A DNA stretch of 64,000 bases from Clostridium saccharobutylicum DSM 13864 (GTDB taxonomy: Bacteria; Bacillota; Clostridia; Clostridiales; Clostridiaceae). Positions within the stretch are counted from its first letter, which is position 1. The number at the start of each line of letters is the position of its first letter. The DNA is taken from positions 4,930,001-4,994,000 of the forward strand of contig NC_022571.1 in the NCBI RefSeq assembly GCF_000473995.1. The letters run 5' to 3'. Of the stretch, positions 8,327 to 17,560 are shown one piece after another. Below the pieces are notes generated by a model, which was given only the letters and a program-made list of their open reading frames with translations, did not search any database and had not been told where the DNA came from. The position numbers and the translations under genes were made by a program.

Positions 8327-9019
8327 ATGACTATTGGAATAATTGCTGCTATGGCAGAAGAATTAGAAATTTTATTAAAGGACTTAGTACTTGATGAAAA
8401 AAGGAAAAAAGCTAATATGGCTTTTCATAAAGGTAAATTGTACGGAAAAGATGTTGTAGCTGTAGTCTGCGGAATAGGTAAAGTTAATTCAGCTATTTGT
8501 ACTCAAATATTAGCATCTGAATACAATGTGGACAAAGTTATAAACGTTGGTGTTGCTGGTGGAATTGGCAAAGAAATTTATCCAGGTGACATAGTTGTTG
8601 CTGAAAATTTAGTTCAACATGATATGGATACTACAGCATTTGGAGATAAAATGGGCCAAATTCCAAGATTATCTACATTCGACTTCAAATGTGATGAAGA
8701 AATGATTAATTTAGCAAAAAAAGCTTGTGAAGAAATTTCAGAAATAAATAGTTTTACTGGAAGAATTGTTTCCGGAGACCAGTTTGTTGCTAATATAGAA
8801 AAAATCAAATGGCTTGAAAAAGAATTTGGAGCAATTTCTTGTGAAATGGAAGGGGCTAGTATAGCTCAAGTTTGTTATTTAAATTCAATTCCATTTGTAG
8901 TTATTAGATCAATCTCTGATAATGCTAATAATGGTGCTCATATGGATTATGAAAAATTCACTCCTATTGCTGTTAAAAATTCAACTAGAATATTGAATAA
9001 AATGCTTAACCTTATGTAA
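8327..9019 (+). CDS. mtnN: 5'-methylthioadenosine/S-adenosylhomocysteine nucleosidase
   Basis: Hydrolyses methylthioadenosine and S-adenosylhomocysteine to adenine plus the thioribose, recycling SAM by-products; a LuxS partner would make AI-2. At 230 residues it is the normal Pfs length. GIIAAMAEELEILL opens the protein, NVGVAGGIG forms the phosphate/ribose site, SCEMEGASIAQVC carries the catalytic-site Glu/Met, and RSISDNAN contains the catalytic Asp. RBS AGGAGG sits 10 bases before ATG 8327. It is monocistronic and opposite in strand to its neighbours. Confidence 0.95.
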   Translation: MTIGIIAAMAEELEILLKDLVLDEKRKKANMAFHKGKLYGKDVVAVVCGIGKVNSAICTQILASEYNVDKVINVGVAGGIGKEIYPGDIVVAENLVQHDMDTTAFGDKMGQIPRLSTFDFKCDEEMINLAKKACEEISEINSFTGRIVSGDQFVANIEKIKWLEKEFGAISCEMEGASIAQVCYLNSIPFVVIRSISDNANNGAHMDYEKFTPIAVKNSTRILNKMLNLM

Positions 9020-9050
9020 TATATATTACATATTTAATTCATTATTTTTT

Positions 9051-9328
9051 AAGCACATAAAAACAAATAATAAGTGCCAAACTACCATGAATATTTTTAT
9101 CAGGTAAGGAATTAAAGTCCCATAATAGTACGTCTATTATGGGACTTTACTGATGAACAAAAAACAAAAATCTGTAATTTGGTGTGACTTGATTAATCAG
9201 ACATCTCAAATCTACGATTTGATGATGGTTACTTACTCCGCTAGCACTCAGTAAACCTATGTTAGCAAAGCTTCCTTTGATTAAAAATAGTATAGCAAAT
9301 AGACTTATTATTTTTTGCTTGTGTCTTA
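9051..9328 (-). repeat. Copy B of the palindromic repeat, enlarged centre (278 bp)
   Basis: The ends AAGCACATAAAAACAAATAA and GACTTATTATTTTTTGCTTG...TGTCTTA match the family. The centre is about 115 bp longer than usual and contains a perfect internal hairpin, AAAGTCCCATAATAG...CTATTATGGGACTTT (9114-9148). It lies between converging mtnN and the nitroreductase gene and may also terminate transcription. Confidence 0.8.
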
Positions 9329-9358
9329 TATTCCTAAAAGTATAAAATTAGACTATTT

Positions 9359-10186
9359 TTATTTCCATGATATCTCTGCATCTTTTCTAGGTACTGTTCT
9401 TGCATATTTTACATTTGGATATCCAATAACCATACAAGTTACTATTTCCTTATTTCCCTCTAATCCAAGACTATTTCTTATCTTTTCATTTCCTTGCGCT
9501 GCTAGTGCAAAAAATCCACTAAAAAATGTACCAAGACCTTGAGCATTAGTCATTAATTCCATATTAGAAGAAGCTAATGCTGCATTCACTTGTGAATCAG
9601 ATACTACAAGAATTAAAGCTGGAGCATTAAAAAATAATTTATCATTCTTTTTAGGGTTTTCTTTATATTCGTTATACATTCTTATCCACATTTCTGCATA
9701 TCTCTTAAAAGGCATAGTTTGTGGATTTAAATTTTTAAGTAACTCCTCACCCCTATTTTTAAGACTTTCTAAAGTTATTTCTTTTAATTGATCAATATTA
9801 TCCTTTACCACTATATAAGAAACATTTTGACTATTAGTTGCTGTTTGAGTGAATTTCCCAGCTTCTATAATTTTTAAAAGTTTTTCTGTTTCTACATCTT
9901 TATCTTTGAATTGTCTTACAGTTCTTCTAAACTTTATAAAATTAAGAAGTGTATCTGGTTCTATTTTAAATTCAGCTTCATTATAATCTTTTACATCTTC
10001 CATATTATATTCATCTGTAGATACTGCACCTTTAGGACATACTGCTATACAATGTCCACATTTAAAACACTTAATATTATTAATTTTAGCCTTTCCATTA
10101 ACTATTTCTATATCTTGTGGAAAACAATCCTTCACACATAATCCACAGCCTACACATTTTTCACTATTTACTTTCATCATTTTCAT
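9359..10186 (-). CDS. Nitroreductase-family protein with N-terminal 2[4Fe-4S] ferredoxin domain
   Basis: 275 residues. Residues 1-60 are a bacterial ferredoxin domain with two CxxCxxCxxxC sets (C11, C14, C17, C21 and C40, C43, C46, C50). Residues 85-275 are an FMN-binding nitroreductase domain (KFRRTVRQFKD, TATNSQNVSYIVV, GTFFSGFFALAAQGN). The fusion suggests ferredoxin-like electron input to an FMN site that reduces nitro, quinone or other electrophilic compounds; the substrate is unknown. RBS AAAGGAG lies before ATG 10186, and a second ATG at 10180 is equally plausible. The gene is 24 bases downstream of a tetR gene, in one operon controlled by the operator at 10863. Confidence 0.88.
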   Translation of the reverse strand: MKMMKVNSEKCVGCGLCVKDCFPQDIEIVNGKAKINNIKCFKCGHCIAVCPKGAVSTDEYNMEDVKDYNEAEFKIEPDTLLNFIKFRRTVRQFKDKDVETEKLLKIIEAGKFTQTATNSQNVSYIVVKDNIDQLKEITLESLKNRGEELLKNLNPQTMPFKRYAEMWIRMYNEYKENPKKNDKLFFNAPALILVVSDSQVNAALASSNMELMTNAQGLGTFFSGFFALAAQGNEKIRNSLGLEGNKEIVTCMVIGYPNVKYARTVPRKDAEISWK

Positions 10187-10210
10187 TAACTCCTTTAAAA
10201 TTTAATACTA

Positions 10211-10831
10211 CTATTTATTTTCATTTGCCTTATTATTCTCTCTACATTTAAATTTATCGCAATTAACTAGCTCTTCAACTAAATTTTCAATTGCTTTATC
10301 TCTGTCTGTTTTATTATAAAAATCAAAGCCCATTTCGCTTTTTATCTTTTCAGCTTTTAAAAATATATAATTTATATATCCAGCAATTAAATAATTTTTA
10401 AGTTGAATTTTATGATTATTATCTCCATATAATTCCTTAAGACATTCATTATATGTTTCTTCCGAACTCAACAAATGTGCTGTTTCTTGATTATTTTCTA
10501 AATCATCTAAAACTGCAATCTTTGATATTTCAGGATTATTAGCAATAAAGTTTACTACTTCCTTTAAAATAATGATAAGTCTTTGGACTGGCGATTCTTT
10601 TTCTCTATCTTTCATTTTTTCGCTTAGCATTTTTGTTGCACAAGACATAACCTTTTTTACCGCTAAACGAATTAAATTGTCCTTACTTTGAAAATGATAG
10701 TTGACCATACCATTTCCTAAGCCTGCTTTTTCAGTAATATCCTTAACTGTAATTTCACTTGGTTTTTTCACCTTACAAATCATTTTTATAGTCACGTCTA
10801 TCAGCTTTTCTCTAGCGTCATTTTCACTCAT
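10211..10831 (-). CDS. TetR-family transcriptional regulator
   Basis: 206-residue repressor. The N-terminal helix-turn-helix (SEITVKDITEKAGLGNGMVNYHFQ, about 25-48) is typical of TetR; the rest is an all-helical ligand-binding and dimerisation domain. ATG 10831 has RBS AGAGGTGA 6 bases upstream. A longer reading frame beginning at 10900 translates the operator and is not a real start. The first gene of the operon with the nitroreductase, it presumably represses itself and that gene until an electrophilic or toxic ligand binds. Confidence 0.88.
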   Translation of the reverse strand: MSENDAREKLIDVTIKMICKVKKPSEITVKDITEKAGLGNGMVNYHFQSKDNLIRLAVKKVMSCATKMLSEKMKDREKESPVQRLIIILKEVVNFIANNPEISKIAVLDDLENNQETAHLLSSEETYNECLKELYGDNNHKIQLKNYLIAGYINYIFLKAEKIKSEMGFDFYNKTDRDKAIENLVEELVNCDKFKCRENNKANENK

Positions 10832-10862
10832 ACTATCACCTCTTTTGATATTTTTATTTTTC

Positions 10863-10914
10863 TGAATGATATACTGTATACCATACAGTATATCATTCAA
10901 CTCCTATTTGTCAA
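10863..10914 (-). promoter_or_regulatory. TetR operator and promoter of the tetR-nitroreductase operon
   Basis: TGAATGATATACTGTAT (10863-10879) is perfectly repeated in inverted form at 10883-10899 around ACC. On the minus strand TTGACA (10914-10909), a 16-base spacer and TATACT (10892-10887) form a strong promoter whose -10 box lies inside the right operator arm. Repressor binding would block polymerase directly. Confidence 0.85.
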
Positions 10915-10984
10915 GTTATGAAATTTTGATACATAATAATTTATGTCCTATGAATTTTAAAATTTAAAATATTAATTAAAAAAA

Positions 10985-11030
10985 TAAAGCTATTACAAAA
11001 TAGAAAATTAATTTCTATTTTGTAATAGCC
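10985..11030 (-). terminator. Terminator after the DUF1015 gene
   Basis: GGCTATTACAAAATAGAAA pairs with its complement on the minus strand, followed by TTTATTTTTTT. It lies about 160 bases downstream of the DUF1015 stop. Confidence 0.8.
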
Positions 11031-11189
11031 ATCTTCATTAAATTATAACTCACTATTACTTAGTATAAATCTATCACTTAATCAAATATTGTAAATTATA
11101 ATCCATTCATTTTTAAAAATTTTATTTTTCTCTTACAATCTATAATGCTCATTTTTTATTTCTTAGTTAATTTCTTTTGATATTAACAA

Positions 11190-12446
11190 TTATTTTAATT
11201 GATGAACAAATAGTCCACTTCTTAATTTAGGTTCAAACCAAGTTGATTTTGGTGGCATTACTTCTCCAATGTCTGCAACACTCATTATATCTCTAACTTC
11301 TGTTGGATACATTGAAAATGCAACTTTCATATCCTTATTAACTCTTCTTTCAAGTTCTTTAAGCCCTCTAATTCCACCAATAAAATCTATTCTGTCCGAT
11401 GTTCTTACATCTTCAATTCCTAAAATAGGAGTCAATACATTGTTTTGAAGAATTGCAACATCAAGGCTGTCTATAGGATCTTCAGCGTTGTACGTTCCAT
11501 CTTTAGCTTCTAATACATACCATTTATTTTCTAAATACATTCCAAATGTATGCTTCTTTGCTGGTTTAACTGGCTCCTTGCTAGTTGATTCTGTGACAGT
11601 GAACTTTTCCTCTAATTTTTCTATTAGTTGATCTCTTGTCAATCCATTTAAATCTTTAACTACTCTGTTATAATCCATTACCATTAAATCATTATCTGGG
11701 AATGCAACTGCTAAAAAATAATTGAATTCTTCATCGCCAGTGTAATCAGGATTTTCTTTTCTTCTCTTTAATCCAACCTTTACAGCTGAAGCTGATCTAT
11801 GATGTCCATCTGCTATATATAAATAATCAACTTCTTTAAATAAATCTATTAATTCGTTGATAATGATTTCATTGTCAATAATCCAAACAATATGGCTTAT
11901 TCCATCTTCAGCCACAAAATTATATATAGGCTTTCTTTTACTCTCATTTTCAATCCAAGCTTCTATTATCTCTGATGCTATTTGGTCTTCTTTGTATGTT
12001 AAAAATATTGGTCCTGTATTTGCATCACAATAATCAACATGATTAATTCTGTCCTCTTCCTTATCAGCTCTAGTAAACTCATGCTTTTTGATTATATTAT
12101 TCATATAATCATCAATAGATGCACAGAATACTATTCCTGTTTGAGCTCTTCCATTCATTATTTGTCTATATATATAAAGACAAGGTCTCTTATCTTGAAT
12201 ATATTCTCCATCTTTAATCATTCTATCAAGATTTTCTCTTGCTTTTTCATAAACTCTCTTATCATGTACATCTATTGAAGGATCTAAATCTACTTCTGCT
12301 CTATCTACATGAAGAAATGAGTATGGATTATCCGCTACCATCTCTCTTGCTTCATCACTATTCATAACATCATATGGTAAAGCTGCTATTTTTGAAGCTA
12401 ATTCACTAACTGGTCTTATTCCTTTAAAAGGCTTAATTATAGCCAT
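11190..12446 (-). CDS. DUF1015 (COG4198) family protein
   Basis: 418-residue soluble protein starting MAIIKPFKGIRPV, with the family segments LPYDVMNSDEAREM, NPYSFLHVDRAEVDL and the strongly conserved YIADGHHRSASA (about 215-226). ATG 12446 has GGGAGGAG 5 bases upstream; an in-frame ATG 18 bases earlier overlaps that RBS. No function is established to my knowledge. It follows serA on the same strand, an arrangement I recall from other Clostridia (often with serC), which suggests a role linked to serine synthesis. Unlike the usual compact arrangement, a 226-bp repeat lies between the two genes. Confidence 0.85.
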   Translation of the reverse strand: MAIIKPFKGIRPVSELASKIAALPYDVMNSDEAREMVADNPYSFLHVDRAEVDLDPSIDVHDKRVYEKARENLDRMIKDGEYIQDKRPCLYIYRQIMNGRAQTGIVFCASIDDYMNNIIKKHEFTRADKEEDRINHVDYCDANTGPIFLTYKEDQIASEIIEAWIENESKRKPIYNFVAEDGISHIVWIIDNEIIINELIDLFKEVDYLYIADGHHRSASAVKVGLKRRKENPDYTGDEEFNYFLAVAFPDNDLMVMDYNRVVKDLNGLTRDQLIEKLEEKFTVTESTSKEPVKPAKKHTFGMYLENKWYVLEAKDGTYNAEDPIDSLDVAILQNNVLTPILGIEDVRTSDRIDFIGGIRGLKELERRVNKDMKVAFSMYPTEVRDIMSVADIGEVMPPKSTWFEPKLRSGLFVHQLK

Positions 12447-12748
12447 AAAAACTCCTCCCAACAATTTATATTCTCTCTAATTCTATAGATTCTAAAAAAC
12501 TTACTACCACTATTCTATTATAATTCTTATGTATAATTATTGGTACTATTATATATTTAAATTTCACTTAAATATAATTTTAATAATTATGTAGCTAATT
12601 TTTAACATCAGATTTTAAGGTATAAAAATAACTAGTAAAAAATAATACTATCTATTCTTTATATACCTTATCAAGACTCACTGGAGTTAAAACATACACT
12701 ATAAACAAACTCCATCCGAGCGTTAAATTTTCTTAATTCAAATCTATA

Positions 12749-12974
12749 AGGCACATGAAAGAAAATAATAATCCAAAAATGCGATGCATATTTCATGTCA
12801 AACAAAAAGTAAATTCTTCTCATATCGGACTATTATTAGAATTTGCTCATGAGCAGAAAACTCAATTCTATAATTTATTTTGAATCACTTACTGAGCAAG
12901 CATATAAGAGTTGAGCTTCCTCTATGACATGAAATAACAAGCATACTAGTCTATTATTTTCTTGATTGTTCCTA
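12749..12974 (-). repeat. Copy C of the palindromic repeat (226 bp)
   Basis: The left end AAGGCACATGAAAGAAAATA and the right end CTATTATTTTCTTGATTGTT, followed by CCTAA, are conserved. The centre is about 60 bp longer than in standard copies and contains smaller inverted repeats. It lies between serA and the DUF1015 gene, inside a probable operon. Confidence 0.85.
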
Positions 12975-12979
12975 AATTA

Positions 12980-13888
12980 TTAAAGATTAAAAAATTCTTT
13001 TATAATTGAAACTACTTCTTCACCAATTCTTGTTTGAGCTTCCTCTGTTGCTGCTCCAATATGAGGAGTAACACTAACTTTTGGATGATTTACTAGTTTC
13101 TCATTTTTTGTTGGTTCTTCTTCAAATACATCAATACCAGCTCCAGCAATTTTTCCATTATCAAGAGCTTCTATTAATGCAGCCTCATCTACAACCTTAC
13201 CTCTAGCACAGTTAATAAGATATGCAGTATTTTTCATTAATTCTAATTCTTTCTTACCAATTAATGAACCTGCTACTTTATCATATGGAACATGAAGTGA
13301 AATAAAATCTGAAGTCTTTAATACTTCTTCTAATGATACAAAATCATAATTTAACTCATCATGTTTTCCTTCAATTGTATAATAAACAACCTTCATACCT
13401 AAAGCAGTAGCTTTTTTAGCCAAAGATTGTCCTATTCTTCCCATTCCCACAATTCCAAGAGTTTTACCTGCAATTTCAGTTCCTTGGTATTTCTTTTTAT
13501 TCCATTCGCCATTTCTCATAGTGTAATTAGATATAGCAATAAATCTTGCTAATGCAAACATATGACCAATTGCAAGTTCTGCAACTGAATCTGAACTTGC
13601 AGAAGGAGTATTTCTAACAGTCACACCCTTGCTTTGTGCTGCAGGTATATCTATATTGTCTATTCCAACACCAGCTCTGATTGCTAACTTTAAATTTCCA
13701 CCTGCTTCTGCATCAAATACATCTGCTGTAAGTTTTGTAGCTGATCTTATAACTACCGCATTGAAATCCTTTAACTTTTCTCCTAATACATCCTTTTCTA
13801 TATGTTCGTTGACAACTTCCACACCTAAGTCTTTTAGTGCATCAATTGCCGCACTTTCTAATCCATCGTTTGTTAATACTCTAATCAC
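12980..13888 (-). CDS. serA: D-3-phosphoglycerate dehydrogenase, short form
   Basis: First enzyme of serine synthesis: oxidises 3-phosphoglycerate to 3-phosphohydroxypyruvate with NAD. At 302 residues it has the substrate and NAD domains (GIVGMGRIGQSLAKKA Rossmann loop; catalytic Arg in AIRAGVGIDNID, Glu in GIDVFEEEP, His in VTPHIGAAT) but lacks the C-terminal ACT domain of serine-inhibited enzymes. The start is GTG 13888 with AGGGGGA upstream. A related 2-hydroxyacid dehydrogenase activity is possible, but the length and pairing with DUF1015 favour SerA. Confidence 0.88.
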   Translation of the reverse strand: MIRVLTNDGLESAAIDALKDLGVEVVNEHIEKDVLGEKLKDFNAVVIRSATKLTADVFDAEAGGNLKLAIRAGVGIDNIDIPAAQSKGVTVRNTPSASSDSVAELAIGHMFALARFIAISNYTMRNGEWNKKKYQGTEIAGKTLGIVGMGRIGQSLAKKATALGMKVVYYTIEGKHDELNYDFVSLEEVLKTSDFISLHVPYDKVAGSLIGKKELELMKNTAYLINCARGKVVDEAALIEALDNGKIAGAGIDVFEEEPTKNEKLVNHPKVSVTPHIGAATEEAQTRIGEEVVSIIKEFFNL

Positions 13889-14674
13889 TTTATGAATCCC
13901 CCTTAAATTTAAAAATACTTATTACTAAAATTTATAATTAATAAACATTGTTATATTAAACTACTTCAAATTAAGAGTTAATAATTCCCCACAAAATAAT
14001 ACTAAATTAATTAATAAATTCAAATTTAATATCCAACAAAAATTATCTGATTTATAGATTCTAAAATACCTTATAAAATAAATAAACTAGAATCTATCAA
14101 CTTATTTACTAATTATTTAAATTCTATTATTTAAGAATTTAATGCATTATTATAACTTGTAACTCATATTAATCCATAGTTTGCCCTTAATAAACAATAT
14201 TTAATTAATTCACATTTTATTTGCTTTTTACATGCTTATTACTACTAATTGTTTTTTATATTCTACTACTAATTTGTATTCTGTTCAATACTTATTATAC
14301 TAAATTATTATTTTTCTATATTAATTTTATAATTTAGTATACATATATTGATTAAACTGTTTAAAAATATCCCATGCTTATATTAAATCAATATTAATTT
14401 TCTTATTTTTTCCATTTATTTGAAAACTACACTTATGTTTTCTCAAAAAATTATTCCTAGAATAGCTTTAATTAAAAAGCTTATTTCATCTCTTTAATAC
14501 CTATTATTTATTTGAATGTGCCTAATGTCTATAAATTTAAATGAGCTGTCGTATTAAGAGTATATTCTATAACATATTGAATTTGCATTTTATCTACAAG
14601 TGCAATATATAGTATGCCAATCTCTTAATGAGACTGATCATTTATTATTTTTCATTATATGGGCTAATGTACTG
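13889..14674. other. Long intergenic region without a recognised gene
   Basis: About 790 bp of very AT-rich DNA between oppA (-) and serA (-). I see no ORF with a convincing RBS, no T-box or riboswitch motif and no clear repeat copy. GAATGTGCCTAA near 14514-14525 recalls the end of the palindromic repeat but lacks the rest. Confidence 0.55.
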
Positions 14675-14722
14675 AAAAATTAAAGAAACTGTTTCAAGTA
14701 TACTATTTATACTTGAAACAGC
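14675..14722 (-). terminator. Terminator of the opp operon
   Basis: CTGTTTCAAGTATA pairs with TATACTTGAAACAG on the minus strand, followed by TTTCTTTAATTTTT. It lies 55 bases after the oppA stop. Confidence 0.8.
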
Positions 14723-14776
14723 TTCACCTATTTAATATTATTACGTTTAATCAACTTAATATATATTTGTTACAAA

Positions 14777-16429
14777 CTACTTCTTCCCTTCAATATATGC
14801 CTTATCAAAATATATATTTAAAAGTTTAGTAACTACTACACCCTTAACATAACTCTTTATTGCAATTGGTTGAGTATAATAGTATAAAGGAATAACTGGC
14901 ATATCTTCCATAAGCATATCTTCTGCTTGATGTAATAACTCAAGTCTCTTGCTAGTATCTACTTCTTTCTTTGCTTGATCAATTATTTTATCAAATGCTG
15001 GATTATTATATCCTGAGTTATTTAATGCTGAAGTTGATGTAAATAAATCTAAGAAAGTCATAGGATCTACATAATCAGCATTCCAACCATCTCTTGCAAT
15101 TTCATATTGTTTTTGAGTTCTTGTTGTTTGGAATACTTTCCATTCTTGACTTTGAAGTTCACAATTCACCCCTATATCTTTCCACATAGCTTGAATAGCT
15201 TGCATTGTGTCACCATGACCTGTTTCAGGATTATAAAGTAATACTAATTGTGGTAATCCTTGTCCATCTGGATATCCAGCTTCAGCCAATAACTTCTTAG
15301 CTTCTTCTACATTTCCTTTAGGATCAAAATATTGTTTACTTGCAAAATCATTTCCATCAGAACCTGTAATACCTTGAGGTACCATACTATAAGCAGGAAT
15401 TTGTCCTCCTTTAGTTACATTATCAACAATTGATTGTCTGTCTACAGCAAGATTTAATGCTTTTCTTACCTTTGGATCACTTAAAACTTTAGCTGCATTT
15501 GGGTCTACTTCTTTTGCTTTATCTGAAACATTTATTGATAAATAATATGTTCCACAATTAGGGAATATTGTAGCACTTCCATCTTTTGCAGCTGCCTGTA
15601 CATCAGACTTTGGAACTGAATAAACCATATCAAATTGACCTGATTTATAACTTGCCCATGCAGATGTTTCTTCTGAAACAAGTTTCATTGTTACTTTGTC
15701 AAGTTTAACAGAATCTTTACCATAATAACTATCGTTTCTTTCTAATACTATTTTATCCTTCATTGTATAATCTGTGAATTTAAAAGGACCATTAGACACA
15801 AGAGTTGAAGCCGTACCTGCCCAATCTTTATTACTTTCAACAACGTTTTTATCTACTGGTAAATAAGGTGTAGTAGCTGTTAACTCTAAGAAATATGGAG
15901 TTGGTTGTGTTAAACTAACTACTAGCGTATTATCATCAGTTGCCTTTACGCCAACATCATCTACAGATCCTTTTCCTTTATTATATGCTTCTGCTCCCTT
16001 TAAGTATAATAATTGATATGAATATTCAGATGCTGTTTCTGGATTTAATACTCTCTTCCATTCATATTCAAAGTCACTTGCTTTAACCGGATCCCCATTT
16101 GACCATTTAATATCTTTTCTTAGATGGAAAGTATATGTTAGTCCATCTGAAGATACATCCCAACTTTCAGCTTGTCCTGGTTGAGCTTTGTCCTTATCAT
16201 CTAACCTACACAATCCTTCAAATGCATTATCCAATACAATAGTTCCATCAACTGCTTGATTCAATGCTGGGTCTAATGTTTTTGGATCTGATCCTAAATT
16301 AAAAGTTAATTCTTGTTTGTCTGCGCCTGCTTTATTTCCACTTGAAGCTCCACAACCTGTTAAAACTGATACGCCAAGTGTAACAGCTAAAGCTACTGCA
16401 CATAGTTTTTTTACTTTGCTTGTTTTCAC
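14777..16429 (-). CDS. oppA: Oligopeptide ABC transporter, substrate-binding lipoprotein
   Basis: 550-residue extracellular solute-binding protein (SBP_bac_5 family). The N-terminal signal ends in lipobox VLTGC (Cys about 26), so it is lipid-anchored. NLGSDPKTLDPALN, DDKDKAQPGQAESWDVS and WSNGDPVKASDFEYEWKRVL are OppA hallmarks. The GTG start at 16429 has AGGGGG about 8 bases upstream. It is the last gene of oppBCDFA, 135 bp after oppF; binding proteins are often made in excess, so an internal promoter or mRNA processing is possible. It captures peptides for import. Confidence 0.93.
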   Translation of the reverse strand: MKTSKVKKLCAVALAVTLGVSVLTGCGASSGNKAGADKQELTFNLGSDPKTLDPALNQAVDGTIVLDNAFEGLCRLDDKDKAQPGQAESWDVSSDGLTYTFHLRKDIKWSNGDPVKASDFEYEWKRVLNPETASEYSYQLLYLKGAEAYNKGKGSVDDVGVKATDDNTLVVSLTQPTPYFLELTATTPYLPVDKNVVESNKDWAGTASTLVSNGPFKFTDYTMKDKIVLERNDSYYGKDSVKLDKVTMKLVSEETSAWASYKSGQFDMVYSVPKSDVQAAAKDGSATIFPNCGTYYLSINVSDKAKEVDPNAAKVLSDPKVRKALNLAVDRQSIVDNVTKGGQIPAYSMVPQGITGSDGNDFASKQYFDPKGNVEEAKKLLAEAGYPDGQGLPQLVLLYNPETGHGDTMQAIQAMWKDIGVNCELQSQEWKVFQTTRTQKQYEIARDGWNADYVDPMTFLDLFTSTSALNNSGYNNPAFDKIIDQAKKEVDTSKRLELLHQAEDMLMEDMPVIPLYYYTQPIAIKSYVKGVVVTKLLNIYFDKAYIEGKK

Positions 16430-16564
16430 TTATATTGCCCCCTTAAATTTATTATTTATAATATCTGTTTAAGTTATTATCAAAAACCCCTTAACAGTAT
16501 ACTATTATCAATTAATAATTTTCATGTGCCTTATTTTAATGATTACACTCTTTATTGCTTATAA

Positions 16565-17560
16565 TTATTTGCTTAAATGCTCATTATATAAATGACATGC
16601 CACAAAATGTCCTGGTTTAACTTCTTTTAATTCTGGATCTATTTCACCACAAATTGATTTTGCATATTTACATCTTCCTTTAAATCTACATCCTGGTGGT
16701 GGGTCTATTGGTGAAGGAATATCTCCTTCTAATACTATTCTTTGACTACTTTTGGCTACATCTGGATCTGGTATTGGTACAGCTGAAAGCAATGCCTTTG
16801 TATATGGATGTAAAGCTTCCGAATATACATCGTTACTTTCTCCTCTCTCAACCATTCTTCCAAGATACATAACTCCAATATGAGTTGATATATGCTTAAC
16901 CATGCAAAGATCATGAGCTATAAAAAGGTACGTTAATCCTAATTCTTCTTGAAGTTCCTCAAGCATATTTATAACTTGAGCTTGAATCGAAACATCAAGA
17001 GCCGATATTGGTTCATCACACACTATTAAAGATGGTTCTACAGCTAGAGCCCTTGCTATACCTATTCTTTGCCTTTGTCCACCTGAAAATTCATGAGGAT
17101 ATCTATTTATATGATCACTTGCAAGTCCAACTTTTGACAAAAGACTTCTTATTCTTTCTGTTCTTTCCTCACCTGTAAGTAATTTATGAATATCAATTGC
17201 CTCTCCAATTATATCTCCAACTGTCATTCTAGGATCTAATGATGCATATGGATCTTGAAAAATCATTTGCATTTCTTTTCTAAGCGGTACCATTTCCTTT
17301 ATTGAATTTTTTGTTATATCTTTTCCATTAAATATTATTTGACCACTTGTTGGTTCATAAAGCTTTAATATAGTCCTTCCCGTAGTAGTCTTACCACATC
17401 CTGATTCACCTACTAATCCTAAAGTTTGACCCTTTTTTATTGTAAATGAAATTCTATCTACCGCTTTAACATAACTGCGTCCTTTAAACAAGCCCTTTTT
17501 TGCAGGGAAGTATTTACATAAATCCTTTACTTCTAAAATTACATCTTTATTATCTTCCAC
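16565..17560 (-). CDS. oppF: Oligopeptide ABC transporter ATPase OppF
   Basis: 331-residue ABC ATPase. Walker A GESGCGKTTTGR (about 51-62), signature FSGGQRQRIGIARAL, Walker B LIVCDEPISALD and the switch His in FIAHDLCMV are intact. The C-terminal oligopeptide-binding extension (CRFKGRCKYAKSIC) holds a Cys cluster typical of OppD/F, thought to bind an iron-sulfur cluster in this family. Its GTG start at 17560 overlaps the oppD stop (TAGTG), giving translational coupling; RBS AAGGAGG. Confidence 0.94.
   Translation of the reverse strand: MEDNKDVILEVKDLCKYFPAKKGLFKGRSYVKAVDRISFTIKKGQTLGLVGESGCGKTTTGRTILKLYEPTSGQIIFNGKDITKNSIKEMVPLRKEMQMIFQDPYASLDPRMTVGDIIGEAIDIHKLLTGEERTERIRSLLSKVGLASDHINRYPHEFSGGQRQRIGIARALAVEPSLIVCDEPISALDVSIQAQVINMLEELQEELGLTYLFIAHDLCMVKHISTHIGVMYLGRMVERGESNDVYSEALHPYTKALLSAVPIPDPDVAKSSQRIVLEGDIPSPIDPPPGCRFKGRCKYAKSICGEIDPELKEVKPGHFVACHLYNEHLSK

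Noticed and set aside
10832-10900. N-terminal extension of the TetR regulator
   Set aside because: It translates the palindromic operator; the internal ATG at 10831 has a good RBS and the usual TetR length.
14514-14664. Further copy of the palindromic repeat in the serA-oppA gap
   Set aside because: Only GAATGTGCCTAA and an ATTATTTTTCATTATATGGG stretch resemble the ends; the interior and orientation do not fit.
13889-14776. T-box leader for serA
   Set aside because: No T-box antiterminator core was found. The region lies downstream of serA on its coding strand side only as the upstream spacer and shows no conserved RNA structure.
16523-16536. Solo repeat end TTTCATGTGCCTTA between oppF and oppA
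   Set aside because: It matches the end of the family over about 14 bases, but nothing else of the element is present. It could be chance or an old footprint, so it is not counted as a copy.
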